From assembly GCA_049322715.1 (NCBI GenBank), contig JBMOQP010000045.1, positions 1-44,107 of the forward strand: 44,107 nt of DNA. Direction: 5' to 3'. The DNA is from Thiofaba sp049322715 (GTDB lineage: Bacteria > Pseudomonadota > Gammaproteobacteria > Halothiobacillales > Halothiobacillaceae). Made by a program: the position numbers and the translations under genes. The notes under the pieces are model-generated. The model was not told the DNA's origin, made no database searches, and saw nothing but the letters and a program-made list of their open reading frames with translations. Shown piece after piece: positions 18,058-27,941 of the stretch (position 1 is its first letter; every line of letters starts with the position of its first letter).

Positions 18058-20409
18058 ATGAGCGATGATCTGATCACCATCGAGGTCGATGGCCAGAAGC
18101 TGCACGGGCGCCAGGGTGACATGCTGATCGAGGTCACCGACGCGGCCGGCATCCACATCCCGCGTTTCTGCTACCACCGCAAGCTGTCCGTGGCGGCGAA
18201 CTGCCGCATGTGCCTGGTAGAGGTCGAGCGTGCGCCCAAGCCGCTTCCGGCCTGTGCCACGCCCATCTCCGAAGGCATGCGCGTGTTCACAAAGTCGCCC
18301 AAGGCGATCGCCGCCCAGCGCGCGACCATGGAGTTCCTGCTCATCAACCACCCGCTGGACTGCCCGATCTGCGACCAGGGCGGGGAGTGCGAGCTGCAGG
18401 ACGTCGCCATGGGTTATGGCGACGGCGTGGGCCAGTATTCCGAGACCAAGCGTGTGGTGAAGGACAAGGACATCGGTCCACTGATCGCCACCGACATGAC
18501 CCGCTGCATTCACTGTACCCGTTGCGTGCGTTTCGGCGAGGAGATCGCCGGCTTGCGCGAGCTGGGCGCTACCGGTCGCAGCGAGCACATGGAGATCGGC
18601 ACCTACATCGCCAAGGCGGTGACCTCGGAGATTTCCGGCAACGTCATCGACCTGTGCCCGGTCGGTGCCCTGACCGCCAAGCCGTCACGCTACACCTTCC
18701 GCCCGTGGGAGCTGGCCCAGCATGCGGCCATCGCCCCGCACGACGGCCTCGGCTCCAACATCTACGTCCACACCCGCGACGGCAACGTCATGCGCGTGGT
18801 CCCGCGCGAGAACGAGGTGGTCAACGAGGTGTGGCTGTCCGACCGCGACCGTTTCAGCTACATGGGCCTCCAGGCGGGCGACCGCCTGACCAGCCCGATG
18901 GTGCGCGTCGAGGCCGGCTGGCGCGAGGCGAGCTGGGAAGAGGCGCTGGAGATTGCTTCCCGCAGCCTCAAGGCCGCTGGCAGCTCGCTGTGCACCCTCG
19001 TCGCCCCGCACAGCACGCTTGAGGAGATCTACCTCGCGCAGAAGCTGACCCGCGCCCTTGGTTCGTCCAACATCGACCACCGCCTGCGCCAGCGCGACTT
19101 CCGCGACCAGGACGCCCTGCCCGCCATGCCCTGGCTGGGCCATGATGTCGCCGAACTCGACAACCGCCAGGCCGTGCTGGTGATCGGCAGCCACATCCGC
19201 CACGAGCAGCCCCTGCTGGCCCAGCGCGTGCGCAAGGCTGCCCTCGCCGGCGCCAAGGTCTCCTTCGTCAACCCGGCCGTGCTTCCGCAGACCTTCGAGG
19301 TGTTCGAGCAGTTCGCCTCCGGCAACGCCGGCATGGTCGACGACCTCGCCGCCATTCTCGCCGCGCTCAGGCCGGAAGGCCTGGGCGGCGCGCTGGCTAC
19401 TCTCGTTGCCCAGGCCCGCGTCGAGGCGCGCCACGAGGCGGTGGCCGCGTCCCTCAAGCAGGCCAAGCGTGCCGGCATCTACCTTGGTGCTCTCGCCCAG
19501 GGCCATGCCGAACTCGCCGTGCTGCGTCAGCTCGCCCGTGCGATCTCGGCCGCCACGGGGGCCACGCTGGGCGAATTCGCCGTGAGTGGCAACAGTGCTG
19601 GCGCCTGGCTGGCCGGAGCCGTGCCCCACCGCCTGCCGGGTGGGAAGGCCGCAGGCGTGGCCGGCATGCACGCGGCTGCCATGCTCGCCGGCGCCGGCAA
19701 GGCCAACCTGCTGGTCGGCGTCGAGCCCGAGCATGACAGCCTGGCGGGTCAGGCCGCGCTCAAGGCGCTGGCCCAGGCCGAATGCAACGTCGTGCTCTCG
19801 CCGTTCATGACCGCCGCCATGCAGTCCTACGCCCACGTGGTCCTGCCGATCGCGGCCTTTGCCGAGACCTCCGGCACCTACGTCAACACCGAGGGGCGCT
19901 GGCAGGGCATGCGCGGCGTGGCCCGCCCACAGGGCGAGGCCCGCCCGGGCTGGAAGGTGCTACGCGTGCTCGGCAACCTGGCCAACCTGCAGGGGTTCGA
20001 CTACCTGTCCTCGGAAGAGGTGCGTGACGAACTGCGCGCCCTCTGCCAGGACGTGGCGCTTGACCAAGGTCTCGCGGCCGTCGACGTCGCCCCCTCCGCC
20101 CAAGCGGCGGGCGAGGGCATGCAGCGCATCGGCGGCGTCGCCCTGTATGCCTCGGATGCCTTGGTGCGCCGCTCCCCGGCCCTGCAGGCGACCTTTGAGG
20201 GGGCCAACGTGGTCGTCCGCCTGCATCCGGCGGAGATCGCCCGTCTCGGGCTGGTTGACTCGGCCGTGATCGCCGCGGGCGATGCGCAGGTCACTCTGGC
20301 CGTGCAAGCTGATGAAGGCATTCCCGCAGGATGTGCATGGATCCCCTACGGCGCGGCGCAGACCGCCGCCCTCGGCGATGCGCTCCACGTTCAGGTTCGC
20401 AAGGTGTAA
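18058..20409 (+). CDS. nuoG: NADH-quinone oxidoreductase subunit G (clusters N1b, N4, N5)
   Basis: A 783-aa 75-kDa subunit. N1b ligands are C38, C49, C52 and C66; N5 is H98 with C102, C105 and C111; N4 is C150, C153, C156 and C200. The remainder is a molybdopterin-oxidoreductase-like domain without cofactor ligands. The four cysteines of the extra cluster N7 found in E. coli and Thermus are absent after C200 (the region reads HAAIAPHDGLGSN), so this is an N7-less NuoG. Confidence 0.95.
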   Translation: MSDDLITIEVDGQKLHGRQGDMLIEVTDAAGIHIPRFCYHRKLSVAANCRMCLVEVERAPKPLPACATPISEGMRVFTKSPKAIAAQRATMEFLLINHPLDCPICDQGGECELQDVAMGYGDGVGQYSETKRVVKDKDIGPLIATDMTRCIHCTRCVRFGEEIAGLRELGATGRSEHMEIGTYIAKAVTSEISGNVIDLCPVGALTAKPSRYTFRPWELAQHAAIAPHDGLGSNIYVHTRDGNVMRVVPRENEVVNEVWLSDRDRFSYMGLQAGDRLTSPMVRVEAGWREASWEEALEIASRSLKAAGSSLCTLVAPHSTLEEIYLAQKLTRALGSSNIDHRLRQRDFRDQDALPAMPWLGHDVAELDNRQAVLVIGSHIRHEQPLLAQRVRKAALAGAKVSFVNPAVLPQTFEVFEQFASGNAGMVDDLAAILAALRPEGLGGALATLVAQARVEARHEAVAASLKQAKRAGIYLGALAQGHAELAVLRQLARAISAATGATLGEFAVSGNSAGAWLAGAVPHRLPGGKAAGVAGMHAAAMLAGAGKANLLVGVEPEHDSLAGQAALKALAQAECNVVLSPFMTAAMQSYAHVVLPIAAFAETSGTYVNTEGRWQGMRGVARPQGEARPGWKVLRVLGNLANLQGFDYLSSEEVRDELRALCQDVALDQGLAAVDVAPSAQAAGEGMQRIGGVALYASDALVRRSPALQATFEGANVVVRLHPAEIARLGLVDSAVIAAGDAQVTLAVQADEGIPAGCAWIPYGAAQTAALGDALHVQVRKV

Positions 20410-20412
20410 ACG

Positions 20413-21468
20413 ATGGCCGAGTTCCTCTCCCCACTGTTGAACCTCTTTCCCGAGGGCATGCAGCAGATCGTCCTGATCTTGATCCAGACCCTGCTGATCA
20501 TCCTGCCCCTGACCGGTGCGGTCGCCTACCTGACCCTCGCCGAGCGCAAGGTGATCGGCTACATGCAGGTGCGCATCGGCCCGAACCGCGTGGGCCCGCG
20601 CGGCGCCTTCCAGCCGCTGGCAGACATGGTCAAGCTGGTTTTCAAGGAGATCATCGTCCCGAGCCAGGCGAACAAGTTCATCTTCTTCGCCTCGCCGGTC
20701 ATCATCCTGATTGCCGCGCTGGTGGCCTGGGCCGTCGTGCCATTCGATGACGGCTGGGTTGTTGCCGACGTCAATGCCGGCCTGCTGTACGTGCTCGCCG
20801 TCGGCGCCGCGGGTGTCTATGGCGTGATCCTGGCCGGCTGGGCGTCCAACTCCAAGTACGCGCTGCTTGGCGGCATGCGTTCTGCCGCGCACAAGATCGC
20901 CTACGAACTGGCGATGGGCTTCGCCCTGGTTGGCGTGCTGATGGCGAGCAAGAGCCTTAACCTGCAGGAGATCGTGCGCGCCCAGGACGGCAGCATCCTG
21001 AACTGGTACTGGCTGCCGCTGCTGCCGATGTTCCTGGTCTACTTCATCTCCGGCGTGGCCGAGACCAACCGCGCACCGTTCGACATCGCCGAGGGCGAAT
21101 CCGAGATCGTCGCGGGTTTCCACGTCGAGTACTCCGGCATGGCGTTCGCGATCTTCATGCTGGCCGAATACGCCAACATGATCCTGATCTCGGCCCTGAC
21201 CGCGGTCATGTTCTTGGGCGGCTGGCTGTCGCCGTTCCAGGGGAGCTTCCTCGAGCAGGCCTTTGCCTGGGTACCGGGTATCTTCTGGATGTTCGCCAAG
21301 GTGGCCATCCTGCTGTTCCTCTTCCTGTGGTTCCGCGCCACTTTCCCGCGCTACCGCTATGACCAGATCATGCGCCTGGGCTGGAAGGTCTTCATCCCGC
21401 TGACGATCCTGTGGATCGTGGTCGAGGGTGTGGCCGTGTACTTCAAGCTTGGCCCCTGGTTTGCGTGA
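20413..21468 (+). CDS. nuoH: NADH-quinone oxidoreductase subunit H
   Basis: A 351-aa membrane subunit with about eight helices that joins the quinone chamber to the proton-pumping arm. Recognisable family motifs are AERKVIGYMQVRIGPNRVGP, the acidic quinone-channel loop ETNRAPFDIAEGESE, and WFRATFPRYRYDQIM. It lies 3 bases after nuoG. Confidence 0.96.
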   Translation: MAEFLSPLLNLFPEGMQQIVLILIQTLLIILPLTGAVAYLTLAERKVIGYMQVRIGPNRVGPRGAFQPLADMVKLVFKEIIVPSQANKFIFFASPVIILIAALVAWAVVPFDDGWVVADVNAGLLYVLAVGAAGVYGVILAGWASNSKYALLGGMRSAAHKIAYELAMGFALVGVLMASKSLNLQEIVRAQDGSILNWYWLPLLPMFLVYFISGVAETNRAPFDIAEGESEIVAGFHVEYSGMAFAIFMLAEYANMILISALTAVMFLGGWLSPFQGSFLEQAFAWVPGIFWMFAKVAILLFLFLWFRATFPRYRYDQIMRLGWKVFIPLTILWIVVEGVAVYFKLGPWFA

Positions 21469-21481
21469 CGGAGCCTTGCCC

Positions 21482-21970
21482 ATGAACGCCATCAAACAAT
21501 TCATCAAGACCTGGTTCCTGTGGGAACTGCTGCTGGGGATGAAACTGACCGGGCGCTACCTGTTCGCCCGCAAGTTCACCGTGCAGTACCCGGAGGAGAA
21601 GACCCCGATGTCGCCGCGCTTCCGCGGTCTCCACGCCCAGCGACGCTACGCGAGCGGCGAGGAGCGCTGCATCGCGTGCAAGCTGTGCGAGGCGGTCTGT
21701 CCTGCGCTGGCCATCACCATCGAATCCGAACAGCGCGAAGACGGTACCCGTCGCACCACGCGCTACGACATCGACCTGTTCAAGTGCATCTACTGCGGCT
21801 TCTGTGAGGAAGCCTGCCCGGTGGACGCGATCGTCGAGACTCGCGTTTTCGAGTACCACTTCGAGGAGCGCGGCGAGCACATCATGACCAAGGACAAGCT
21901 CCTGGCCATGGGTGACAAGTACGAGGCACAGATCGCGGCCGACCGTCTGGCCGATGCACGCTATCGCTGA
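21482..21970 (+). CDS. nuoI: NADH-quinone oxidoreductase subunit I (clusters N6a, N6b)
   Basis: A 162-aa ferredoxin-like subunit with two CX2CX2CX3CP motifs: C63, C66, C69, C73 and C102, C105, C108, C112. These bind the two [4Fe-4S] clusters N6a and N6b between N5 and N2. An earlier in-frame ATG overlaps nuoH and is rejected; ATG 21482 gives the usual N-terminus MNAIKQFIKTW. Confidence 0.96.
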   Translation: MNAIKQFIKTWFLWELLLGMKLTGRYLFARKFTVQYPEEKTPMSPRFRGLHAQRRYASGEERCIACKLCEAVCPALAITIESEQREDGTRRTTRYDIDLFKCIYCGFCEEACPVDAIVETRVFEYHFEERGEHIMTKDKLLAMGDKYEAQIAADRLADARYR

Positions 21971-22011
21971 CCGGCCGGGTACGACAGGCCAGAAATGACA
22001 GGTTACATCGC

Positions 22012-22644
22012 ATGAGCTTCATCAAGCTGCTGTTCTTCATCTTCGCCTCGATCGCGGTGCTGTCCGCTTTCCGCATGGTGACCACGCGCAATGCCGTGCA
22101 TGCCGCGCTGTACCTCATCCTGACCTTCTTCAGCACCGCCCTTGTATGGCTGCTGCTCGAGGCCGAGTTTCTCGGCATCGTGCTGGTGCTCGTCTACGTG
22201 GGGGCTGTGATGGTCTTGTTCCTGTTCGTGGTGATGATGCTCGACATCAACACCGCGCCGATGCGCGAGGGCTTCATCCGCTTCCTGCCGGTCGGCGCCA
22301 CCGTTGCGGCGGTGATGATCGTCGAGATGTCGCTGGTGCTGGGGCCGAAGCTGTTCGGCCTGGACATCTATCCTCAGCCTGCGCCGAAGCCGGCCGACTA
22401 CAGCAATACGGCCGAACTTGGCGGCGTGCTGTACACCGTCTATGTCTATCCGTTCGAGATCGCGGCCGTGATCCTGCTGGTGGCGATGGTCGCCGCCATC
22501 ATGCTCACTCTGCGTCGCCGTCCTGGCGTCAAGTATCAGGATGCCGCCGCGCAGGCCAAGGTGCGCCGCGATGATCGTATCCGCATGGTCAGCATGCCCG
22601 CCGAGACGCGTGCCAAGGCCACGAATGAAGGAGAAGGCGCATGA
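22012..22644 (+). CDS. nuoJ: NADH-quinone oxidoreductase subunit J
   Basis: A 210-aa membrane subunit with five helices; the third includes the conserved LVYVGAVMVLFLFVVMML, the pi-bulge helix that moves during coupling. The C-terminal tail is basic and soluble. The gap to nuoI is 41 bases without a promoter-like signal. The stop overlaps the nuoK start (ATGA). Confidence 0.94.
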   Translation: MSFIKLLFFIFASIAVLSAFRMVTTRNAVHAALYLILTFFSTALVWLLLEAEFLGIVLVLVYVGAVMVLFLFVVMMLDINTAPMREGFIRFLPVGATVAAVMIVEMSLVLGPKLFGLDIYPQPAPKPADYSNTAELGGVLYTVYVYPFEIAAVILLVAMVAAIMLTLRRRPGVKYQDAAAQAKVRRDDRIRMVSMPAETRAKATNEGEGA

Positions 22645-22946
22645 TCGCCCTGTCTGATGTGCTGATCTTCGGCGCGGTCCTGTTCGGACTGTCGCTCGCC
22701 GGGATCTTCCTCAACCGCAAGAACGTGCTGATCCTGCTGATGAGCATCGAGCTGATGCTGCTGGCGGTGAACATCAACTTCGTCGGCTTCTCGCGCTTCC
22801 TGGGTGACACAGCCGGGCAGGCCTTCGTGTTCTTCATCCTGACCGTTGCCGCCGCCGAGGCCGCGATCGGCCTGGCCATCCTGGTCGTGCTGTTCCGCAA
22901 TCGCCGCAGCATCAACGTGTCCGACCTCGACAGCGTGAAGGGCTAA
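22641..22946 (+). CDS. nuoK: NADH-quinone oxidoreductase subunit K
   Basis: A 101-aa three-helix subunit with the conserved MSIELMLLAVNINFV (glutamate in helix 2) and a second conserved glutamate in VAAAEAAIGLAI; both are in the E-channel. GAAGGAG lies just upstream within nuoJ. Confidence 0.95.
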   Translation: MIALSDVLIFGAVLFGLSLAGIFLNRKNVLILLMSIELMLLAVNINFVGFSRFLGDTAGQAFVFFILTVAAAEAAIGLAILVVLFRNRRSINVSDLDSVKG

Positions 22947-22951
22947 CACGC

Positions 22952-24904
22952 ATGGAAACCCTGTACCTCTGGATTGTGCTCTCCCCGCTGATCGGCTCGA
23001 TCATCGCCGGCCTGTTCGGTCGTCAGATCGGCCGTGCGGGTGCCCACGGCGTCACCATCGCCGGCGTCGCGGTGGCCTTCGTGCTCGCCCTGGTCGCATT
23101 CAAGTTCCACGTTCTCGACGGCGGTGCCGCCTTCAACGGCGCGGTCTACACCTGGCTTGCCAGCGACCTGTTCACCTTCGAGGTCGGCTTCCTGGTCGAC
23201 AACCTGACTGCCGTGATGATGGTGATCGTCACCGGCGTGAGCCTGATGGTGCACATCTACACCATCGGCTACATGCACGACGACCCGGGCTACCAGCGCT
23301 TCTTCAGCTACATCTCGCTCTTCACCTTCTCCATGCTGATGCTGGTGATGAGCAACAACTTCATGCAGCTGTTCTTTGGCTGGGAAGCGGTGGGCCTCGT
23401 GTCCTACCTGCTGATCGGCTTCTGGTACAAGCGCGAGACCGCGATCTTCGCCAACCTGAAGGCCTTCATCGTCAACCGCGTGGGCGATTTCGGCTTCCTG
23501 CTCGGCATCGCCGCGATCCTGATCTACACCGGCACCCTGGACTACGCCAAGGTGTTCGAGCAGGCGAACACGCTTGCCGCGACCCAGATCCAGGTGATCC
23601 CGGGCCTCGACTGGTCGCTGATCTCGGTGATCTGCATCCTGCTGTTCATCGGCGCGATGGGCAAGTCCGCCCAGATCCCGCTGCATGTGTGGCTGCCGGA
23701 CTCCATGGAGGGTCCGACCCCGATCTCCGCGCTGATCCACGCGGCGACCATGGTGACCGCTGGCATCTTCATGGTGGCGCGCATGTCGCCGATGTACGAG
23801 CTGTCCGAGGCGGCGCTCGCCTTCATCATGGTCATCGGTGCAATCACCGCGTTCTCCATGGGCCTGCTCGGCATCGTCGCCAACGACATCAAGCAGGTGG
23901 TGGCGTACTCCACCCTGTCCCAGCTCGGCTACATGACCGCCGCGCTTGGCGCCTCGGCCTACTCGGCGGCGATCTTCCACCTGATGACGCACGCCTTCTT
24001 CAAGGCCCTGCTATTCCTGGCCGCAGGCTCGGTGATCATCGCCATGCACCACGAGCAGGACATCCGCAAGATGGGCGGGCTGCGCAAGTACATGCCGATC
24101 ACCTTCTGGACTTTCCTGATTGGCGCGCTGGCCCTGATCGGCTTCCCCGGCTTCTCCGGCTTCTTCTCGAAGGACGCGATCATCGAGTCGATCCATCACT
24201 CGACCCTGCCGGGTGCGGGGCTGGCCTACTGGCTGGTGCTGCTCGGCGTGTTCGTGACTGCCTTCTACACCTTCCGCATGTTCTTCCTGGTGTTCTTCGG
24301 CCAGGAGCGGATGGACGAGCACACCCGCAAGCATCTGCATGAGTCGCCGTGGGTCGTGACCCTGCCGCTGGTCGTGCTGGCCGTTCCGGCGGTCGTGATC
24401 GGCTGGATCGCGATCGAGCCGATGCTTTTCGGCGAGCTGTTCAAGGGCGTGATCACCGTTTCCGAGTCGCATGACGTGCTGGGCGTGCTCGGTGCCTCCT
24501 TCCATGGCGCGGCCGCCTTCGTCCTGCACGGACTGATGACGCCCGCCCTGTGGCTGGCGGCCGCTGGCGTCGCGCTCGCCTGGCTGATCACCCTCAAGGC
24601 CCCCCGCATCGCCGACCAGGCCGAGCAGCGCTTTGCCTGGCTCAACCGCCTGCTCAAGCGCGGCTACGGCTTCGACGACTTCAACAACACGGTGTTCGCC
24701 GCCGGCAGCCGCGCCCTGGGCCGCGGCCTGTGGAAATGGTCCGACAGCAAGCTGATCGACGGCATGCTGGTGAATGGCACGGCCAACGGCATTGGTCGAC
24801 TGGCCGGCATCGCGCGGCTGATGCAGACAGGCCTCATGTATCATTACGCGTTCGTGATGATCCTGGCCCTGCTGGTGATGATGACCTGGGCGCTGTTCTT
24901 CTGA
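22952..24904 (+). CDS. nuoL: NADH-quinone oxidoreductase subunit L
   Basis: A 650-aa antiporter-like proton-pumping subunit with its long lateral C-terminal helix. Conserved features are the helix-5 glutamate in GWEAVGLVSYLLIGFW, the pumping lysine in GAMGKSAQIPLHVWLPD, and the histidine-bearing LIHAATMVTAGIFMV. A 55-base spacer with no obvious promoter separates it from nuoM. Confidence 0.96.
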   Translation: METLYLWIVLSPLIGSIIAGLFGRQIGRAGAHGVTIAGVAVAFVLALVAFKFHVLDGGAAFNGAVYTWLASDLFTFEVGFLVDNLTAVMMVIVTGVSLMVHIYTIGYMHDDPGYQRFFSYISLFTFSMLMLVMSNNFMQLFFGWEAVGLVSYLLIGFWYKRETAIFANLKAFIVNRVGDFGFLLGIAAILIYTGTLDYAKVFEQANTLAATQIQVIPGLDWSLISVICILLFIGAMGKSAQIPLHVWLPDSMEGPTPISALIHAATMVTAGIFMVARMSPMYELSEAALAFIMVIGAITAFSMGLLGIVANDIKQVVAYSTLSQLGYMTAALGASAYSAAIFHLMTHAFFKALLFLAAGSVIIAMHHEQDIRKMGGLRKYMPITFWTFLIGALALIGFPGFSGFFSKDAIIESIHHSTLPGAGLAYWLVLLGVFVTAFYTFRMFFLVFFGQERMDEHTRKHLHESPWVVTLPLVVLAVPAVVIGWIAIEPMLFGELFKGVITVSESHDVLGVLGASFHGAAAFVLHGLMTPALWLAAAGVALAWLITLKAPRIADQAEQRFAWLNRLLKRGYGFDDFNNTVFAAGSRALGRGLWKWSDSKLIDGMLVNGTANGIGRLAGIARLMQTGLMYHYAFVMILALLVMMTWALFF

Positions 24905-24959
24905 CGCGCCCGGGACCCACGCAACCACTCCTCTAACGTTAAGAACCTAGGACGCTTGG

Positions 24960-26474
24960 ATGTTTGCCGATTGGCCCCTGCTTAGCCTGCTTGTCTGGCT
25001 CCCCATCATCAGCGGCGTGCTGGTGCTGATGGTTGGCGATCGCTCACCGCAGGCCGTTCGCCGCATCAGCCTGCTGGGCAGTCTGCTGGTCTTCCTCCTC
25101 AGCCTGCCGCTCGCATTCGGCTTCGACGCCTCGACCGCATCCATGCAGTTCGTCGAGCGATTCCCCTGGATCCCGACCTTCCACGTCGACTATTTCCTCG
25201 GCGTGGATGGCATTTCCATGCCGCTGATCCTGCTCACCACCTTCACCACCGTGCTGGTGGTGCTGGCCGGCTGGGAGGTCATCCAGGAGAAGGTGGCTCA
25301 GTACATGGCGGCCTTCCTGATCATGGAAGGCATGATGGTCGGCACCTTCGCCGCCCTCGACGCGATCATGTTCTACTTCTTCTTCGAAGGCATGCTGATC
25401 CCGATGTACCTCGTGATCGGCATGTGGGGCGGTCCGCGCCGCGTGTACGCGACGCTGAAGTTCTTCCTCTACACCTTCCTCGGCTCGGTGTTCATGCTGG
25501 TCGCCCTGATCTACATGTACTTCAAGTCGGGTAGCTTCAGCGTGCTGGACATGCACGCCCTGCCGCTCAACGCCACCGAGCAGACCCTGATCTTCCTCGC
25601 CTTCCTGATCGCCTTCGCGGTCAAGATCCCGATGTGGCCGGTGCACACCTGGCTGCCCGACGCGCACGTCGAGGCTCCGACCGGCGGCTCGGTGATCCTG
25701 GCGGCGATCATGCTGAAGATCGGTGGCTACGGCTTCATGCGCTTCTCCCTGCCGATCACCCCGGACGCGAGCCAGGCGCTCGACTGGCTGATCATCTTCA
25801 TGTCGCTGGTGGCGATCGTGTACATTGGTTTCGTCGCCCTGGTGCAGAATGACATGAAGAAGCTGGTGGCCTATTCGTCCATCTCGCACATGGGCTTCGT
25901 CACCCTCGGCATGTTCATCGTGTTCATGATCATGGACAACCCGGTGGGCGAGGGCGGCGCCTCGCTGGCGCTCGAGGGCGCGATGATCCAGATGGTATCG
26001 CACGGCTTCATCTCCGCCGCGATGTTCCTTGCCATCGGTGTGCTGTACGACCGCATGCACAGCCGCGAGATCTCCGCCTACGGCGGGGTGGTCAACAGCA
26101 TGCCCTGGTTCGCCACCTTCGTCGTGTTGTTCGCCATGGCCAACGTTGGACTGCCTGGAACCTCCGGCTTCGTCGGCGAGTTCATGGTGATCCTCGCAAG
26201 CTTCAAGGCCAATTTCTGGATTGCCCTGATCGCCGCCCTGACCCTGATCATCGGTGCCGCCTACACCCTGTGGATGGTGAAGCGCGTGATCTTCGGCGAG
26301 GTGCGCCATGCCGAGGTTGCTCGCATGCCAGACGTGAATGCCCGCGAATTCTTCATCATGGCGAGCCTGGCCTTCTTCGTGATCCTGCTCGGCGTGTGGC
26401 CTGATCCGCTGGCCCATGTCATGCACGCCAGCATCGACAACCTCGTCCAACACATTGCCCAATCCAAGCTCTGA
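24960..26474 (+). CDS. nuoM: NADH-quinone oxidoreductase subunit M
   Basis: A 504-aa antiporter-like proton-pumping subunit. Diagnostic segments are FFFEGMLIPMYLVIGMWGG (helix-5 glutamate), AVKIPMWPVHTWLPDAHVEAP (lysine) and KLVAYSSISHMGFV. An AGGA precedes ATG 24960. Confidence 0.96.
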   Translation: MFADWPLLSLLVWLPIISGVLVLMVGDRSPQAVRRISLLGSLLVFLLSLPLAFGFDASTASMQFVERFPWIPTFHVDYFLGVDGISMPLILLTTFTTVLVVLAGWEVIQEKVAQYMAAFLIMEGMMVGTFAALDAIMFYFFFEGMLIPMYLVIGMWGGPRRVYATLKFFLYTFLGSVFMLVALIYMYFKSGSFSVLDMHALPLNATEQTLIFLAFLIAFAVKIPMWPVHTWLPDAHVEAPTGGSVILAAIMLKIGGYGFMRFSLPITPDASQALDWLIIFMSLVAIVYIGFVALVQNDMKKLVAYSSISHMGFVTLGMFIVFMIMDNPVGEGGASLALEGAMIQMVSHGFISAAMFLAIGVLYDRMHSREISAYGGVVNSMPWFATFVVLFAMANVGLPGTSGFVGEFMVILASFKANFWIALIAALTLIIGAAYTLWMVKRVIFGEVRHAEVARMPDVNAREFFIMASLAFFVILLGVWPDPLAHVMHASIDNLVQHIAQSKL

Positions 26475-26488
26475 GCTTTGGTACCGAC

Positions 26489-27931
26489 ATGACCCTTGAT
26501 GCGCTCAATCTGATGCCCGTACTGCCGGAGATCCTCCTCCTGGCTCTGGCCTGTGCGATCCTCCTGATCGACGTTTTCCTGCGCGATGGCCGCCGCGACG
26601 TCACCTACTGGCTCAGTCAGGCTTCCCTGGCCGCGACCTTCGTGGCCGTCTGGTTCGGAGCCAGCGCCGAGCAGCGCCTGAGTTTCGAGGGTAGCGTCAT
26701 CAACGATGCCATGTCGGATGTGATGAAGCTGTTCATCCTGCTGATCACCTCCATGGCCTTCGCCCTCTCGCGCGACTACCTCAAGGAACGCGACATCCAG
26801 AAGGGCGAGTACTACATCCTCGGCCTGTTCGGCGTGCTGGGCATGATGGTCATGGTCAGCTCCTATAGCCTTCTGCTGGTCTTCCTTGGTCTCGAGCTGA
26901 TGTCGCTCGCCATGTATGCCATGGTGGTTGTTCACCGCGACGACATCCGCGCCTCCGAAGCCGCGATGAAGTACTTCGTCCTTGGCGCGCTGGCCTCCGG
27001 CCTGCTGCTGTATGGCATGTCCATGCTCTATGGCGTGACCGGCTCGCTGGATCTCCCGGCGATCCGCCAGGCGGTCATGGGTGGCACCGCCTCCGACACT
27101 GCGCTGCTGTTCGCCATCGTGTTCATGGTCGCGGGACTGGTGTTCAAGGTCGGCGCCGCGCCGTTCCACATGTGGTTGCCGGACGTCTATGACGGCGCCC
27201 CCACCGGCGTGACTCTCTATCTGAGCGCCGCGCCGAAGATCGCCGCGCTGGCCCTGCTGCTGCGCCTGCTCGGCGATGCCCTGGGAGCCATGCTGCCCGA
27301 CTGGCAGATCCTGCTGATCGTGTTCGCCGTTGCCTCGTTGTTCGTTGGCAACGTAATCGCCATCGCGCAGACCAGTTTCAAGCGCATGCTCGCTTATTCG
27401 ACCGTGTCCCACGTCGGCTTCATCCTGCTCGGCGTGATGGCGGGCACCACGGCCGGCGCCTCGGCTGCGCTGTTCTATACCCTCGCTTATGCGCTGATGA
27501 CCCTCGGCGGCTTCGGCCTGATCGCCTACCTGGCCTCCAAGGGGCTTGAGGCGGATCAGCTGGATGACCTCAAGGGTCTCAACGACCGCAGCCCGTGGAT
27601 GGCCTTCATCCTGCTGGTGCTGATGTTCTCCATGGCCGGCATCCCGTTCACCCTCGGCTTCTGGGCCAAGCTCGCGGTGCTGCAGGCCGTGGTCGACATC
27701 GACATGGTGTGGCTGGCGGTGTACGCGGTGGTGATGTCCGTCATCGGCGCCTTCTACTACCTGCGCGCGGTGAAGATGGCCTACTTCGACAAGGCCATCG
27801 TGCAGGGCATGCCGGCCCGCTCCTGGGATGCGCGTCTGGTCATGAACGTGAACGGCCTGGCCATCGTTGCCCTGGGGCTCTATCCGACCAGCCTGATCGC
27901 GCTCTGCGCGAGCGTGTTCAACGCGGTCTGA
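26489..27931 (+). CDS. nuoN: NADH-quinone oxidoreductase subunit N
   Basis: A 480-aa antiporter-like proton-pumping subunit, the last core complex I gene. Motifs are LGLELMSLAMYAMVVVHRDD (helix-5 glutamate), FKVGAAPFHMWLPDVYDGAP and RMLAYSTVSHVGFI. Separate NuoL, M and N with the standard order confirm a full 14-subunit operon. Confidence 0.96.
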   Translation: MTLDALNLMPVLPEILLLALACAILLIDVFLRDGRRDVTYWLSQASLAATFVAVWFGASAEQRLSFEGSVINDAMSDVMKLFILLITSMAFALSRDYLKERDIQKGEYYILGLFGVLGMMVMVSSYSLLLVFLGLELMSLAMYAMVVVHRDDIRASEAAMKYFVLGALASGLLLYGMSMLYGVTGSLDLPAIRQAVMGGTASDTALLFAIVFMVAGLVFKVGAAPFHMWLPDVYDGAPTGVTLYLSAAPKIAALALLLRLLGDALGAMLPDWQILLIVFAVASLFVGNVIAIAQTSFKRMLAYSTVSHVGFILLGVMAGTTAGASAALFYTLAYALMTLGGFGLIAYLASKGLEADQLDDLKGLNDRSPWMAFILLVLMFSMAGIPFTLGFWAKLAVLQAVVDIDMVWLAVYAVVMSVIGAFYYLRAVKMAYFDKAIVQGMPARSWDARLVMNVNGLAIVALGLYPTSLIALCASVFNAV

Positions 27932-27941
27932 GGCTGGACGC

